Shown: one piece after another, positions 6,818-16,280 of the stretch
How positions within the stretch are numbered: the first letter of the stretch is position 1
Layout: each line of letters begins with the position of its first letter
NCBI RefSeq assembly: GCF_009796805.1
Contig: NZ_CP047029.1
Coordinates: 857,501-921,500 of the forward strand
DNA length: 64,000 bases
Direction: 5' to 3'
Source of the DNA: Algibacter sp. L1A34
Lineage (GTDB): Bacteria; Bacteroidota; Bacteroidia; Flavobacteriales; Flavobacteriaceae
The notes under the pieces: model-generated
The model's database searches: none
Told to the model about the DNA's origin: nothing
What the model saw: only the letters and a program-made list of their open reading frames with translations
Program-made: the position numbers and the translations under genes

Positions 6818-9580
6818 TTAAAATTTAAAATTATAAGTTACTGTAGGAACAGGAATAGAAAATATGGATGATTTGTAAGCCTTAATTTCTCCTGAATTAT
6901 TTACAAAAAACACAGAGTACGGATTATTTCTACCTAACACATTATAAACTGAAATATTCCAAAAACTATGAGCCAATTTTACGTTTTTATGGTTCCCTTC
7001 AATATTTACTCCTAAATCCAAACGATAATAATCAGGGATTCTATGTTCATTTCTATCACTATACAAAACATGCTCACTATTGTTGTAATTATATTTCCCT
7101 ATTGGGTATGTAATTGGCCTTCCCGTTTGATAGTTAAAATTTAAGGAAAAACTATAACGTTTGGTAAGTCTGTAATTTGAAATTATACTAAGGTCGTGCG
7201 GTCGGTCTTGGTTTGCAGAAAAATACTCACCATTGTTTACTTGATTACTTAAAATATCACTATCGAGTTTAACAAAAGATCGAGAATATGAATATCCTAT
7301 CCATCCATTAAATTTACCCTTTTCTTTTTTTAATAGCACTTCTGCTCCGTATGCCTTGCCTTTACCTTGAAGCAATTCTGTTTCTATATCTTCATTTAAA
7401 AACACCTGAGCTCCAGTTTTAAAATCTAATAAATTATTCATTTTCTTATAATACCCTTCAAGACTTAACTCATACAAACCGTCTTCAAAGTTTTTAAATA
7501 CTCCAAAAGAATACTGCTCGGCACGCTGAGGCTCTATATTCAAATCTGACAACTTCCATGAATCTACAGGCGAAGCTGTTGAATTTGTAGACAGTAGATG
7601 TGAGTACTGAATGGTTTTATTATAACCAGCTTTTATCGATAAATCTGGCTTCAATTCATATCGAGCAGAGATTCTGTATTCGGGACCTCCATAAGTTTTA
7701 ATTACCTCGTTTTTGCTATATGTTTTAGCTTCAATAATAGACTCTTCGCTTTTAGGTTGCGATACATCATAAATATTTTGAGTACTTGCTCCTAAAGCGG
7801 CGTATATAGAGTACCTAAACCCGACATCTAATAATAATTTCTTATTCACTTCAATTAAATCTGAAATAAAAACAGCAGATTCTAAACCTTTTTCTTGATC
7901 AATACTTTGCCTTTCAATTACAGACTCGTCTCCTAAAGCCTCAATACTACCTGGTTTTACAGAGTAAAACTTACTACTAAAACCATATCCGAATTTATGT
8001 TTTTTATTGTGTAAATATTTTGCATTTAGTTTCAATTCTGTCTCATTAATACTGTAACCATAATCAAAATTTCGATTAAAATCACCATCGTAAACGATAT
8101 TAAACTTATACTCACTTGTTGCCAATTGCAATGTTGCTCTATTTTTTTTATCAAATTCATGACTCCATTTTAATGAAGCGAGCTTATTACTGTATTCATA
8201 AATAGAATCTGAAGTAATACTAAACTGGTCGTTACTAAAATAACCTGTTCCCTGTATATCGTTTTTATCATTAATTTTATGATTATATTTTAAAATAGCA
8301 TCATAAAAATTAGCTTTACTATTTTTAATAGACTCCTCGGAAACAGCTTTAAGAACCCAATCTGAATACGTTGCTCTAACCCCTGCCAAAACCGAAGCCT
8401 TACCTTCAACAACTGGTATTTCTAACATTAAATTCCCCGTTATAGGACCAATATTACCTTCACCAGAAAATTTTTTATTATTAGCTTCCTTAGTTGAAAT
8501 ATCTATTACTGATGAAAGTCGACCACCATACTCGGCAGGTATACTCCCTTTATAAATATTTACACTTCCTGTAGCAAAAGGATTAATAGCAGAAAACACA
8601 CCAAAAAAGTGAGAAGGATTATACATGGTAGCACCATCAAAAAGTATTAAATTCTGATCAACTTTACCTCCTCTAACATTATAACCTAATGCGCCTTCGC
8701 CAGCCGTTTTTATACCCGGCATTGTTGTAGCCACCTTAAGCACATCGCGCTCACCCAATACTAACGGAATGTTTTTTATGCCTTCCACTTCTATTCTGGT
8801 AACACCAACTTCGGCTTTTCTAATATTATCATCCCTACCAGATTCTATAACGACCTCATCAAGATATTCTGCAGATTCTGACAGTATAAAATCTAAGATT
8901 CCTTCTCCATAAACCAAAAGTGTTCTGCTTGTTTTACCGTAAGAAAGCGAAGAAGTTTCTAATATATTTTCTCCTAAAGGAAGCTCCAAAGTATAAAACC
9001 CAGATGCATTTGTAGTTGTGTTGATGTTTTTATCTTTCACATACAAAACCAAGTTATCTATACCCTTAAAGGTATTAGCATCTCTAATATACCCCGAAAT
9101 AGAAACCTTATCTATATTACGATTTTTAGCCTCTTTACCGATAGGTATAATTTTATTACTATTAAATGAACTAGGTTTATATTGTTTTTGAAAAACAGGT
9201 GTTTTATTAATACTAGCCACGACAGGACTAGATTCATCTGTTTTAACAATCCCGTTTAAACCAGGAGGTAAATGATCTATAATAGCATTATTTTTAGTTA
9301 AAATAACTTTCCCTTCAAATAATAGAAAATTAATAGGTGTCTCTTCTAATAGTTCGGTTAAAACATAATCTAAGGTTGTATTTGTAAATGATTTTGTAAC
9401 GGTAGAATCATCAAACCAACCTGCTTCAAAATAAAACTTATAATCAACTTTTTTCTCAAGATCTTTAAGCGCTTCTAACCTATTAACATTAATAAACTCT
9501 ATTGTTATCTCTTTATTTGTTTGACAGATGATAGTTTGTGCCACCAAAACCAATAACCAAGTAAATACTGTTCTAATCAT
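6818..9580 (-). CDS. TonB-dependent receptor with STN and carboxypeptidase-like domains
   Basis: 920-residue outer-membrane receptor. Order: signal peptide (to ~19); STN domain, about 24-97 (ITIEFINVNRLEALKDLEKK), the short secretin/TonB N-terminal domain used in transmembrane signalling; CarboxypepD_reg-like domain, about 157-240 (VSISGYIRDANTFKGI); plug, about 250-365 (LGYNVRGGKVDQNLILFDGA, then AEYGGRLSSVIDIS); and beta-barrel to the terminal aromatic residue (TYNFKF). An STN domain normally implies a FecR-type anti-sigma partner, but no sigma/anti-sigma pair is in the island. It is the second gene of a four-gene minus-strand operon and is paired with a DUF4249 lipoprotein. The ligand cannot be read from the sequence. 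Confidence 0.92.
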   Translation of the reverse strand: MIRTVFTWLLVLVAQTIICQTNKEITIEFINVNRLEALKDLEKKVDYKFYFEAGWFDDSTVTKSFTNTTLDYVLTELLEETPINFLLFEGKVILTKNNAIIDHLPPGLNGIVKTDESSPVVASINKTPVFQKQYKPSSFNSNKIIPIGKEAKNRNIDKVSISGYIRDANTFKGIDNLVLYVKDKNINTTTNASGFYTLELPLGENILETSSLSYGKTSRTLLVYGEGILDFILSESAEYLDEVVIESGRDDNIRKAEVGVTRIEVEGIKNIPLVLGERDVLKVATTMPGIKTAGEGALGYNVRGGKVDQNLILFDGATMYNPSHFFGVFSAINPFATGSVNIYKGSIPAEYGGRLSSVIDISTKEANNKKFSGEGNIGPITGNLMLEIPVVEGKASVLAGVRATYSDWVLKAVSEESIKNSKANFYDAILKYNHKINDKNDIQGTGYFSNDQFSITSDSIYEYSNKLASLKWSHEFDKKNRATLQLATSEYKFNIVYDGDFNRNFDYGYSINETELKLNAKYLHNKKHKFGYGFSSKFYSVKPGSIEALGDESVIERQSIDQEKGLESAVFISDLIEVNKKLLLDVGFRYSIYAALGASTQNIYDVSQPKSEESIIEAKTYSKNEVIKTYGGPEYRISARYELKPDLSIKAGYNKTIQYSHLLSTNSTASPVDSWKLSDLNIEPQRAEQYSFGVFKNFEDGLYELSLEGYYKKMNNLLDFKTGAQVFLNEDIETELLQGKGKAYGAEVLLKKEKGKFNGWIGYSYSRSFVKLDSDILSNQVNNGEYFSANQDRPHDLSIISNYRLTKRYSFSLNFNYQTGRPITYPIGKYNYNNSEHVLYSDRNEHRIPDYYRLDLGVNIEGNHKNVKLAHSFWNISVYNVLGRNNPYSVFFVNNSGEIKAYKSSIFSIPVPTVTYNFKF

Positions 9581-9589
9581 ATTACAATT

Positions 9590-10321
9590 TTACTTTTCTA
9601 AATTATTTAATTGATTAAAAAGCTTTTCGTAGAACAACTCTTTATCTGTTTTATAGAGTCGATTATTTTTATTGTAAAATGTCTGAATTTCTTTTTTTCT
9701 TATGGGTATTGCCTTTACTAAATCTTTTTTAGAATTGATTTTAAAAAATTGATCCTCAAAACACAAAACATAAGTTGCTTTCTCACTAAACTTATAATAA
9801 AGTTTATTGTCTTTAATTATTTTATGTTTCTCTTTTTTTAATTTAACATACAACTTGTATTTACTGGTAGCATTGTGAATTTCTTTAAAAAACCCATTAC
9901 CATAAAAAGAGGATAAACCTTCATTTATTGTTAATCGAACAAATTTAGAATCACCTAAAAAAAACGATTCAACCATACTAGAGTTTAATTGTAAATAATT
10001 AACCTTTTTATTTACAAACTCTAAAATTATTAAATCGTCTAAGAGATTATACTTCAATTTTAAATTAAAATATGGCTCACCAGCATAAACGACGGTACCA
10101 TTAAAAAAATTATAACTTTGATAAAACTTATTATTATCTGTATCCCAACATCTATAGATATCAAAATATTCTAACCCGTTATAAATACTTCTATTCTCTT
10201 CTTTAGAGAAAGAATCTAAAACACTATAATAATCCGGGTTTTTATCAATAGAATTAGGTTGCGAAACCAGCAAATTAGAAGAAAACAAGCAAACTAAATA
10301 CAGTAAGAGCAATGGCCTCAT
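9590..10321 (-). CDS. Exported protein of unknown function, first gene of the receptor operon
   Basis: 243 residues with a signal peptide (MRPLLLLYLVCLFSSNLLVS, cleavage near 20). The mature part has alternating strands (GTVVYAGEPYFNLKLKYNLL, then DDLIILEF) and a Lys-rich C-terminal helix (KKEIQTFYNKNNRLYKTDKE). I know of similar short exported proteins placed in front of receptor/DUF4249 operons in flavobacteria but cannot name a family. It lies 9 bp before the receptor start codon and leads the operon; its promoter should be in 10322-10358, just beyond the dnaE terminator. Confidence 0.75.
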   Translation of the reverse strand: MRPLLLLYLVCLFSSNLLVSQPNSIDKNPDYYSVLDSFSKEENRSIYNGLEYFDIYRCWDTDNNKFYQSYNFFNGTVVYAGEPYFNLKLKYNLLDDLIILEFVNKKVNYLQLNSSMVESFFLGDSKFVRLTINEGLSSFYGNGFFKEIHNATSKYKLYVKLKKEKHKIIKDNKLYYKFSEKATYVLCFEDQFFKINSKKDLVKAIPIRKKEIQTFYNKNNRLYKTDKELFYEKLFNQLNNLEK

Positions 10322-10358
10322 AAAACTTTCTATTATAACATATACTTAAACAAAATAA

Positions 10359-10385
10359 AAAACAGCCATTTTAATGACTGTTTAA
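10359..10385 (-). terminator. Terminator downstream of dnaE
   Basis: On the minus strand AAACAGtCATT pairs with AATGgCTGTTT (one mismatch) and is followed by a T-rich run. It separates dnaE from the receptor operon and would be the present-day dnaE terminator. Confidence 0.6.
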
Positions 10386-10486
10386 AAAGATATTAGCTAG
10401 TGAGCTAAACTATGCACATATTTCAACAAAAACAAGAAAACAGTAAGAATTATTAACCAAAAAGTTGAATTCACTGAAAAAAATCA

Positions 10487-10651
10487 AACTAATTCAACTT
10501 ATACTTAACATCTTGCGCTTCTAATTCGGTTATAAGCTCCTGAGAAACTTTAACCTTTTGCTTTCTACTAATCATGGGCAATTTAATTTTTTCTTTCATA
10601 TCATAAACTAAAAAATTAAGCGCCTGACTTCCTGGGTGCTCATTTAATAAT
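10487..10651 (-). repeat. dnaE-proximal copy of the island-flanking direct repeat
   Basis: Same orientation and ~98% identity to 3571-3735, 6916 bp apart. It covers the dnaE stop codon and the last ~50 codons, and the match ends 2 bp past the stop codon. Recombination between the copies would remove the ~6.9-kb island and leave one intact dnaE. Confidence 0.95.
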
Positions 10652-13600
10652 TCTTTTAACGCCATGATTTTTTGCTCCGTTAAATCTTTTATATTTATTT
10701 GAATAGATAATTTTTTAGCGTAATTCTCCATTACATCATGCAATAGTTGAAAACTATTAAACTGCAATCGTGGATCACTTTTCTTACCTGTATCCTTATT
10801 AGTCCAACCTTCTCGAACAAAGGTTTTCACAAACACAAAACTATTAATCATAAAAAAGTGTCGAAACTTTAAATACTCTTCACCAAAAACTCGGAATTCA
10901 AAACTATCAGTATAATCTTCAATAGTAAATAACGCCCAGCCTTTACCTTGCTTACTTACACGGTGTTGCACATCTGTAACTACGCCTCCAAAAACAATTT
11001 CACGGTTTACGTAAAGATTTAAATCATTAAACATCCCAATAGTACCGTTACAAAAAGTTTTCATTTCTGTTTTAAAGTCGTCGAGCGGATGTCCAGAAAT
11101 ATAAACTCCAACAACTTCACGCTCTTTGCTTAGTTTTTCCATAGTTCCCCACTCTTCACAAGGCGGAACTTCGGGTTCAGGTATTTGCACATCACTAGCT
11201 TCTCCAAACAAACTTACTTGCGCAGAGTTCTCATTTTCTTTATGCTTGTGCGCGTATTTTATTGCTTTTTCTAAAAAGGTAATACCATCTCCATCATCAT
11301 GAAAATACTGTGCACGATGCGTATCAGATAATCCATCAAAACCACCAGCTAAAGCTAAATTTTCAAAAGCTCTTTTATTAGCTGCACGTAAATCAATACG
11401 TTTAGCAAAATCGAAAATAGATTTATATGGGCCATCTTTTTCTCTATGTTCCACAATCGTCATAACAGCTCCATGCCCTACTCCTTTAATAGCACCCATT
11501 CCAAAACGAACCGCATAATCTTTATTTACAGAAAATTTATAAAACGACTCATTTATATCTGGACCAAGAACGGCTAACTTCATACGTTTACATTCCTCCA
11601 TAAAAAATGTAACCTGCTTAATATCGTTCATATTATTCGACAAAACAGCTGCCATATATTCCGCAGGATAATGTGCTTTTAAATAAGCCGTTTGGTAAGC
11701 AATCCAAGCATAACATGTGGAGTGCGACTTATTAAATGCATAACTCGCAAAGGCTTCCCAATCCTTCCAAACTTTCTCTAAAACTATAGCATCATGTCCA
11801 TTAGCACTAGCCTGCTCAATAAACTTAGGTTTCATTTTATCAAGTACGGCAATTTGCTTTTTACCCATCGCCTTACGTAAAACATCGGCTTCACCTTTAG
11901 TAAAACCCGCAAGACTTTGAGACAGTAACATTACTTGCTCTTGGTAAACTGTAATACCATAAGTTTCCTTTAGGTACTCTTCCATCGCTGGTAAATCGTA
12001 CTCAATATCCTCGTCACCATGTTTTCTACGAACGAAACTTGGAATATATTCCATTGGTCCTGGACGATACAAGGCATTCATGGCTATTAAATCTTCAAAA
12101 ACTGTTGGCTTTAAATCTTTAAGGTGTTTTTGCATCCCTGGAGATTCATACTGGAACACACCAACTGTTTCTCCACGTTGGAATAAAGCATATGTTTCTT
12201 CATCATCTAAAGGAAAAGTATCTGGATCAAGCAAAATATCATGCTTGGCTTTTACAATTTTAACGGTATCTTTAATTAGGGTTAATGTTTTTAACCCCAA
12301 GAAATCCATTTTTAGTAATCCGGCATCTTCCACCACCGAGTTATCAAACTGGGTGACATATAAATCGGAATCTTTTGCCAACGAAACCGGTACGAATTTG
12401 GTAATATCATCGGGTGTAATAATAACACCACAGGCATGAATACCTGTATTTCTTACCGAACCTTCCAGTGTTCGAGCTAGATTTAAAGTTTCGGCTTGTA
12501 AATCACTACCATCGGCAATATTGAGAAGTTCATTGACTTTTTCTAAATCCTCAGCTCTAAATTTTTTCCCTAATTCCTTTTCAGAAAGACCAAAAATCTT
12601 TCCAAGTTTAGACATATTCGGAATTAATTTTGCAATTCTATCGGCATCAAACAACGGTAAATCTAGTACACGTGCGGTATCACGAATAGACGACTTTGCT
12701 GCCATCGTACCGTAGGTAATAATTTGTGCTACTTGGTTAGATCCATATTTTTCGATTACGTAATCCATAACGCGACTTCGACCTTCATCATCAAAATCGA
12801 TATCGATATCGGGCATACTTACACGATCGGGATTTAAGAAACGCTCAAAAAGCAAATCGTATTTAAGCGGGTCAATATTTGTAATCCAAAGGCAATATGC
12901 AGCCACAGAACCTGCCGCAGAACCACGACCAGGCCCAACGGAAACATCCATTTTTCTGGCTTCACGAATAAAATCTTCAACAATAAGAAAATATCCTGGA
13001 TATCCTGTTTTTTCAATTACGCCTAACTCAAAATCGAGACGCTCAACAACTTCTTCCGATAGTTCTTCGCCATAACGTTTTTTAGCACCTTCATACACTA
13101 AATGATTTAAAAAGGCATTCTCACCTCGTTTTCCACCATCGGCTAAATCTTCAATGTGTTTAAATTTTTCTGGAATATCAAAGGCTGGTAATAATACATC
13201 ACGCGCCAATTGATAAGCTTCCACTTTATCGACAACTTCTTGCACATTAGAAATAGCTTCAGGAACATCCTTAAAGATCTGCTTCATTTCATCGGGAGAC
13301 TTAAAATAATACTCCTGATTTGGCATACCATAGCGATAACCACGTCCGCGACCAATTGGTGTTGCTTGTTTTTCACCATCTTTTACACACAATAAAATAT
13401 CGTGAGCGTTAGAATCGCCTTTCTTTCTATAATAGGTATTATTTGTGGCTATTAATTTAACCTCATGCTTTTTTGCTAACGAAATTAACGTTGGGTTTAC
13501 ACGATCTTCATCTTCTTGATTGTGGCGCATTAACTCCACATACAAATCGTCGCCAAATTGTTCTTTCCACCAAATTAAGGCTTCTTCGGCTTGATTCTCA

Positions 13601-14877
13601 CCAACGTTAAGAATTTTACTTGGTACTTCACCATATAAATTCCCTGTTAAAACAATTAAATCTTCTTTATATTCTTCAATTAACTTCTTATCAATCCTTG
13701 GCAAATAATAAAACCCATTTACAAAGGCATGAGATGATAGTTTAGCTAGATTATGATAGCCATTTTTATTTTTTGCGATTATCACAATTTGATAACCGTT
13801 ATCCTTTCGCGACTTATCTAAATGGTTCTCACACACAAAAAATTCGCAACCAATAATAGGTTTCATTTCTTTTGCAGTAACCGTCGCTCCAGTAATTTCT
13901 GCTTCTTTTCTTTTATTTTTTACACTCCCATTATGTTTGTTTACCGCATTCACGAAATGAAATGCTCCCATCATGTTTGCATGATCGGTAAGCGCAACAG
14001 CTTCCATATTATATTCCGCTGCAGCGGAAACAATATCCGCAACACCCATTGTAGATTGTAATACCGAAAACTGCGAGTGATTATGTAAATGCACAAAATC
14101 GACATCGGCTAAAGCAGATACGTTTTGCTTAATATCTTCGGAAGACAAACCGCTGCTTTCGCTTTTCTTTATGCGCTCTAGTATTTTAGAACTTTCGCGC
14201 TTTAAGTTTATGTGCTTTAAACCAATAAGATCAATGGTAGCCGGGTTTTTTTCATTAAAATCCTGAAAATACTCAGGCTCAACATCTAATTGCTCTTTGG
14301 TATATTCACCCAAACGTAACAACTCGAAAAAGCAACGCGTGGTTGCTTCCACATCGGCAGTAGCATTATGCGCTTCAGAAAAACCAACACCAAATAAATG
14401 TTCGTGTAATTCTGATAACGTTGGCAATTTAAACTTACCATAACGTCCACCAGGAATCTGGCATAAATTAGCTGTATGTTCCGTACAAGTATCTAAAACT
14501 GGCAGTTCTTGCAATGGGTTTTCTACATTGCCCCTCACAAACTCGGCACCCATAATATTTAAATCGAACTTTACGTTTTGGCCAACCACAAATTTAGTTT
14601 TCCCTAAAGCTTCATTAAATTTCTCTAAAACTTCAGCTAACGGAATACCTTGTTCTTGAGCTAAATCGGTAGAAATACCATGAATTTTCTCAGCATCATA
14701 AGGAATATTAAACCCTTCAGGTTTTACTAAATAATCTTCATGTTCAACACAATTCCCCATCTCGTCATGCAACTGCCATGCAATCTGAATACACCTTGGC
14801 CAGTTGTCGCTATCGGTTATGGGCGCATCCCAACGCTTTGGTAATCCTGTGGTTTCTGTATCGAAAATTAAGTACAT
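10489..14877 (-). CDS. dnaE: DNA polymerase III alpha subunit with N-terminal 3'-5' exonuclease
   Basis: Replicative polymerase, 1462 residues. Residues 1-~200 form a DnaQ-like (DEDDh) exonuclease: DTETTG at 6-11, a VVGQNVKFD motif near 95 and EAHNATADVEAT near 168. A PHP domain starts at ~258 (FVHLHNHSQFSVLQS). The polymerase core carries the catalytic carboxylates in PDIDIDF at about 688-694, after the GPGRGSAAGS motif. Helix-hairpin-helix, OB-fold and C-terminal regions complete it. Ordinary DnaE is ~1160 residues, so the extra length is the fused proofreading domain, a known flavobacterial arrangement. It is transcribed alone. The 3' end is duplicated at 3571-3735, so this tail may have come with the island. 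Confidence 0.97.
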   Translation of the reverse strand: MYLIFDTETTGLPKRWDAPITDSDNWPRCIQIAWQLHDEMGNCVEHEDYLVKPEGFNIPYDAEKIHGISTDLAQEQGIPLAEVLEKFNEALGKTKFVVGQNVKFDLNIMGAEFVRGNVENPLQELPVLDTCTEHTANLCQIPGGRYGKFKLPTLSELHEHLFGVGFSEAHNATADVEATTRCFFELLRLGEYTKEQLDVEPEYFQDFNEKNPATIDLIGLKHINLKRESSKILERIKKSESSGLSSEDIKQNVSALADVDFVHLHNHSQFSVLQSTMGVADIVSAAAEYNMEAVALTDHANMMGAFHFVNAVNKHNGSVKNKRKEAEITGATVTAKEMKPIIGCEFFVCENHLDKSRKDNGYQIVIIAKNKNGYHNLAKLSSHAFVNGFYYLPRIDKKLIEEYKEDLIVLTGNLYGEVPSKILNVGENQAEEALIWWKEQFGDDLYVELMRHNQEDEDRVNPTLISLAKKHEVKLIATNNTYYRKKGDSNAHDILLCVKDGEKQATPIGRGRGYRYGMPNQEYYFKSPDEMKQIFKDVPEAISNVQEVVDKVEAYQLARDVLLPAFDIPEKFKHIEDLADGGKRGENAFLNHLVYEGAKKRYGEELSEEVVERLDFELGVIEKTGYPGYFLIVEDFIREARKMDVSVGPGRGSAAGSVAAYCLWITNIDPLKYDLLFERFLNPDRVSMPDIDIDFDDEGRSRVMDYVIEKYGSNQVAQIITYGTMAAKSSIRDTARVLDLPLFDADRIAKLIPNMSKLGKIFGLSEKELGKKFRAEDLEKVNELLNIADGSDLQAETLNLARTLEGSVRNTGIHACGVIITPDDITKFVPVSLAKDSDLYVTQFDNSVVEDAGLLKMDFLGLKTLTLIKDTVKIVKAKHDILLDPDTFPLDDEETYALFQRGETVGVFQYESPGMQKHLKDLKPTVFEDLIAMNALYRPGPMEYIPSFVRRKHGDEDIEYDLPAMEEYLKETYGITVYQEQVMLLSQSLAGFTKGEADVLRKAMGKKQIAVLDKMKPKFIEQASANGHDAIVLEKVWKDWEAFASYAFNKSHSTCYAWIAYQTAYLKAHYPAEYMAAVLSNNMNDIKQVTFFMEECKRMKLAVLGPDINESFYKFSVNKDYAVRFGMGAIKGVGHGAVMTIVEHREKDGPYKSIFDFAKRIDLRAANKRAFENLALAGGFDGLSDTHRAQYFHDDGDGITFLEKAIKYAHKHKENENSAQVSLFGEASDVQIPEPEVPPCEEWGTMEKLSKEREVVGVYISGHPLDDFKTEMKTFCNGTIGMFNDLNLYVNREIVFGGVVTDVQHRVSKQGKGWALFTIEDYTDSFEFRVFGEEYLKFRHFFMINSFVFVKTFVREGWTNKDTGKKSDPRLQFNSFQLLHDVMENYAKKLSIQINIKDLTEQKIMALKELLNEHPGSQALNFLVYDMKEKIKLPMISRKQKVKVSQELITELEAQDVKYKLN

Positions 14878-15072
14878 GCTTTGCTTTGTTCTTTGAGGTT
14901 AAGCTGTTTAACTCCTATTAACCTTCTTTGTTATTTGAAGAAAATTTGAATATAAAAAGTTTATAAAAATACAGAGAATATTTTCTTTTTAGGGATGAAA
15001 TGCTCAAGAGTTTTTAACAAATCTATTTTTAAAAAGTAAGACCATTTTTATTAGACTTCATTTTAATTATTA

Positions 15073-15080
15073 TATTTTTG
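15073..15080 (+). promoter_or_regulatory. Possible -7 element (TATTTTTG) of the lactonase gene
   Basis: Fits the Bacteroidetes TAnnTTTG consensus and lies 20 bp before the ATG at 15100. I do not see a clear -33 TTG. Confidence 0.4.
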
Positions 15081-15099
15081 AATCCATCTATACCATACT

Positions 15100-16161
15100 A
15101 TGAAATTTAAAATATTGATTACAGGGCTCTTATTTACTTTTTTCAATGTGAAAGCACAAAACACATCACTTTATGTTGGCACATACACCAATGGTGACAG
15201 CGAAGGCATTTACCGACTTCAATTTAATACGGAAACAGGAGAACTGAGCCAAAAAGAATTGGCCATTACAACCGAAAACCCATCGTTTATCACCTTTTCG
15301 AAAAACAAGAAATTAATTTACGGCGTTAGCGAAGGCACAACCAGTGCAGTTACAGCCTTTAAAATCAAAGCTAATGGAAAGTTAGAAGTTTTAAATACCA
15401 AGAGCAGTAACGGAAAAGGGCCATGCCATGTATCATTGAATAAAAACAGTACAAAAGCTGTTGTTTCAAATTACGGAGCTGGTACGTTTTCGATTTATAA
15501 TTTAAATAAAGACGGTAGTTTGAATAAAGCTTCTCAGGTTTTTGATCATAATTCTGAAACTAAAAAATCGCATGCACATTCAGCACAATTTTATAAAAAT
15601 GATTTATTTGTTTCAGATTTAGGACGAAATCGCCTTTATCAATATAAATTAGAAACAGATAGTTATAAATTAAAATCTCCGACAATCGTTGAAATGAAAG
15701 ACAACCCAGGACCAAGGCATTTTTCAATTAGTAAAAACGGAAAGTTTATTTATATCATAAATGAATACGGAAGCTCGATAACTTCGGTTAAAAAAACAAA
15801 AAAAGGATTTAAACAAATTGATTACGACTCCACTTTAGATGAAAACTATGATGGAGAAAATTCTTGTGCAGATATTCATTTATCGCAAGACGAACGTTTT
15901 TTATACGGATCTAACCGGGGAGAAAATTCTATTGCTGTTTTTAAAAGAAATAAAAAGAAAGGAACGTTAGATAAAATTCAGAACATAAGCGTTCATGGAG
16001 ATTGGCCAAGAAATTTCACACTTGACCCTTCAGGTAAATTTATTCTTGTTGCCAATAAAAAAAGCAATAATATTTCGGTTTTTAAGATAAATCTTGATAA
16101 CGGAAAACTTACTTTTTTGAATGATTCCCCTGTACCTGCGCCTGTTTGTTTACTTTTTTAA
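15100..16161 (+). CDS. Lactonase-type seven-bladed beta-propeller, exported
   Basis: 353 residues with a signal peptide (MKFKILITGLLFTFFNVKA). The mature protein starts with the family pattern YVGTYTNGDSEGIY and continues with regular propeller blades (GPCHVSLNKNSTKAVVSNYG, then GPRHFSISKNGKFIYIINEY and WPRNFTLDPSGKFILVANKK). This matches the lactonase/6-phosphogluconolactonase-like family (Pgl of E. coli type). Export makes a role in the cytoplasmic pentose phosphate pathway unlikely; periplasmic sugar-lactone or lactone hydrolysis is an inference. It is divergent from dnaE and stands alone before the rpsP unit. Confidence 0.85.
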   Translation: MKFKILITGLLFTFFNVKAQNTSLYVGTYTNGDSEGIYRLQFNTETGELSQKELAITTENPSFITFSKNKKLIYGVSEGTTSAVTAFKIKANGKLEVLNTKSSNGKGPCHVSLNKNSTKAVVSNYGAGTFSIYNLNKDGSLNKASQVFDHNSETKKSHAHSAQFYKNDLFVSDLGRNRLYQYKLETDSYKLKSPTIVEMKDNPGPRHFSISKNGKFIYIINEYGSSITSVKKTKKGFKQIDYDSTLDENYDGENSCADIHLSQDERFLYGSNRGENSIAVFKRNKKKGTLDKIQNISVHGDWPRNFTLDPSGKFILVANKKSNNISVFKINLDNGKLTFLNDSPVPAPVCLLF

Positions 16162-16225
16162 AAACACGCTTTAATTACCTATTAATTTCAAAAGAAATAA
16201 TAAGCTGATAGTTAAATTATTATAG

Positions 16226-16233
16226 TATCTTTG
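16226..16233 (+). promoter_or_regulatory. -7 element TATCTTTG of the rpsP promoter
   Basis: Exact match to TAnnTTTG, 47 bp before the rpsP ATG, predicting a start site around 16240 and a ~40-nt leader. Confidence 0.65.
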
Positions 16234-16250
16234 CGCCCTTATTAATAACC

Positions 16251-16265
16251 GAGGTCGCGAACCTC
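16251..16265 (+). other. Small hairpin in the rpsP leader
   Basis: GAGGT (16251-16255) pairs with ACCTC (16261-16265) around a CGCGA loop, 15 bp before the start codon. It could be a ribosomal-protein leader element, but a five-pair stem alone is weak evidence. Confidence 0.35.
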
Positions 16266-16280
16266 AAATAATTAATTATT

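Noticed and set aside
3856-10321. Receptor operon as a polysaccharide utilisation locus
   Set aside because: No SusD, glycoside hydrolase or hybrid two-component/sigma pair is present; DUF4249 partner points to another substrate class.
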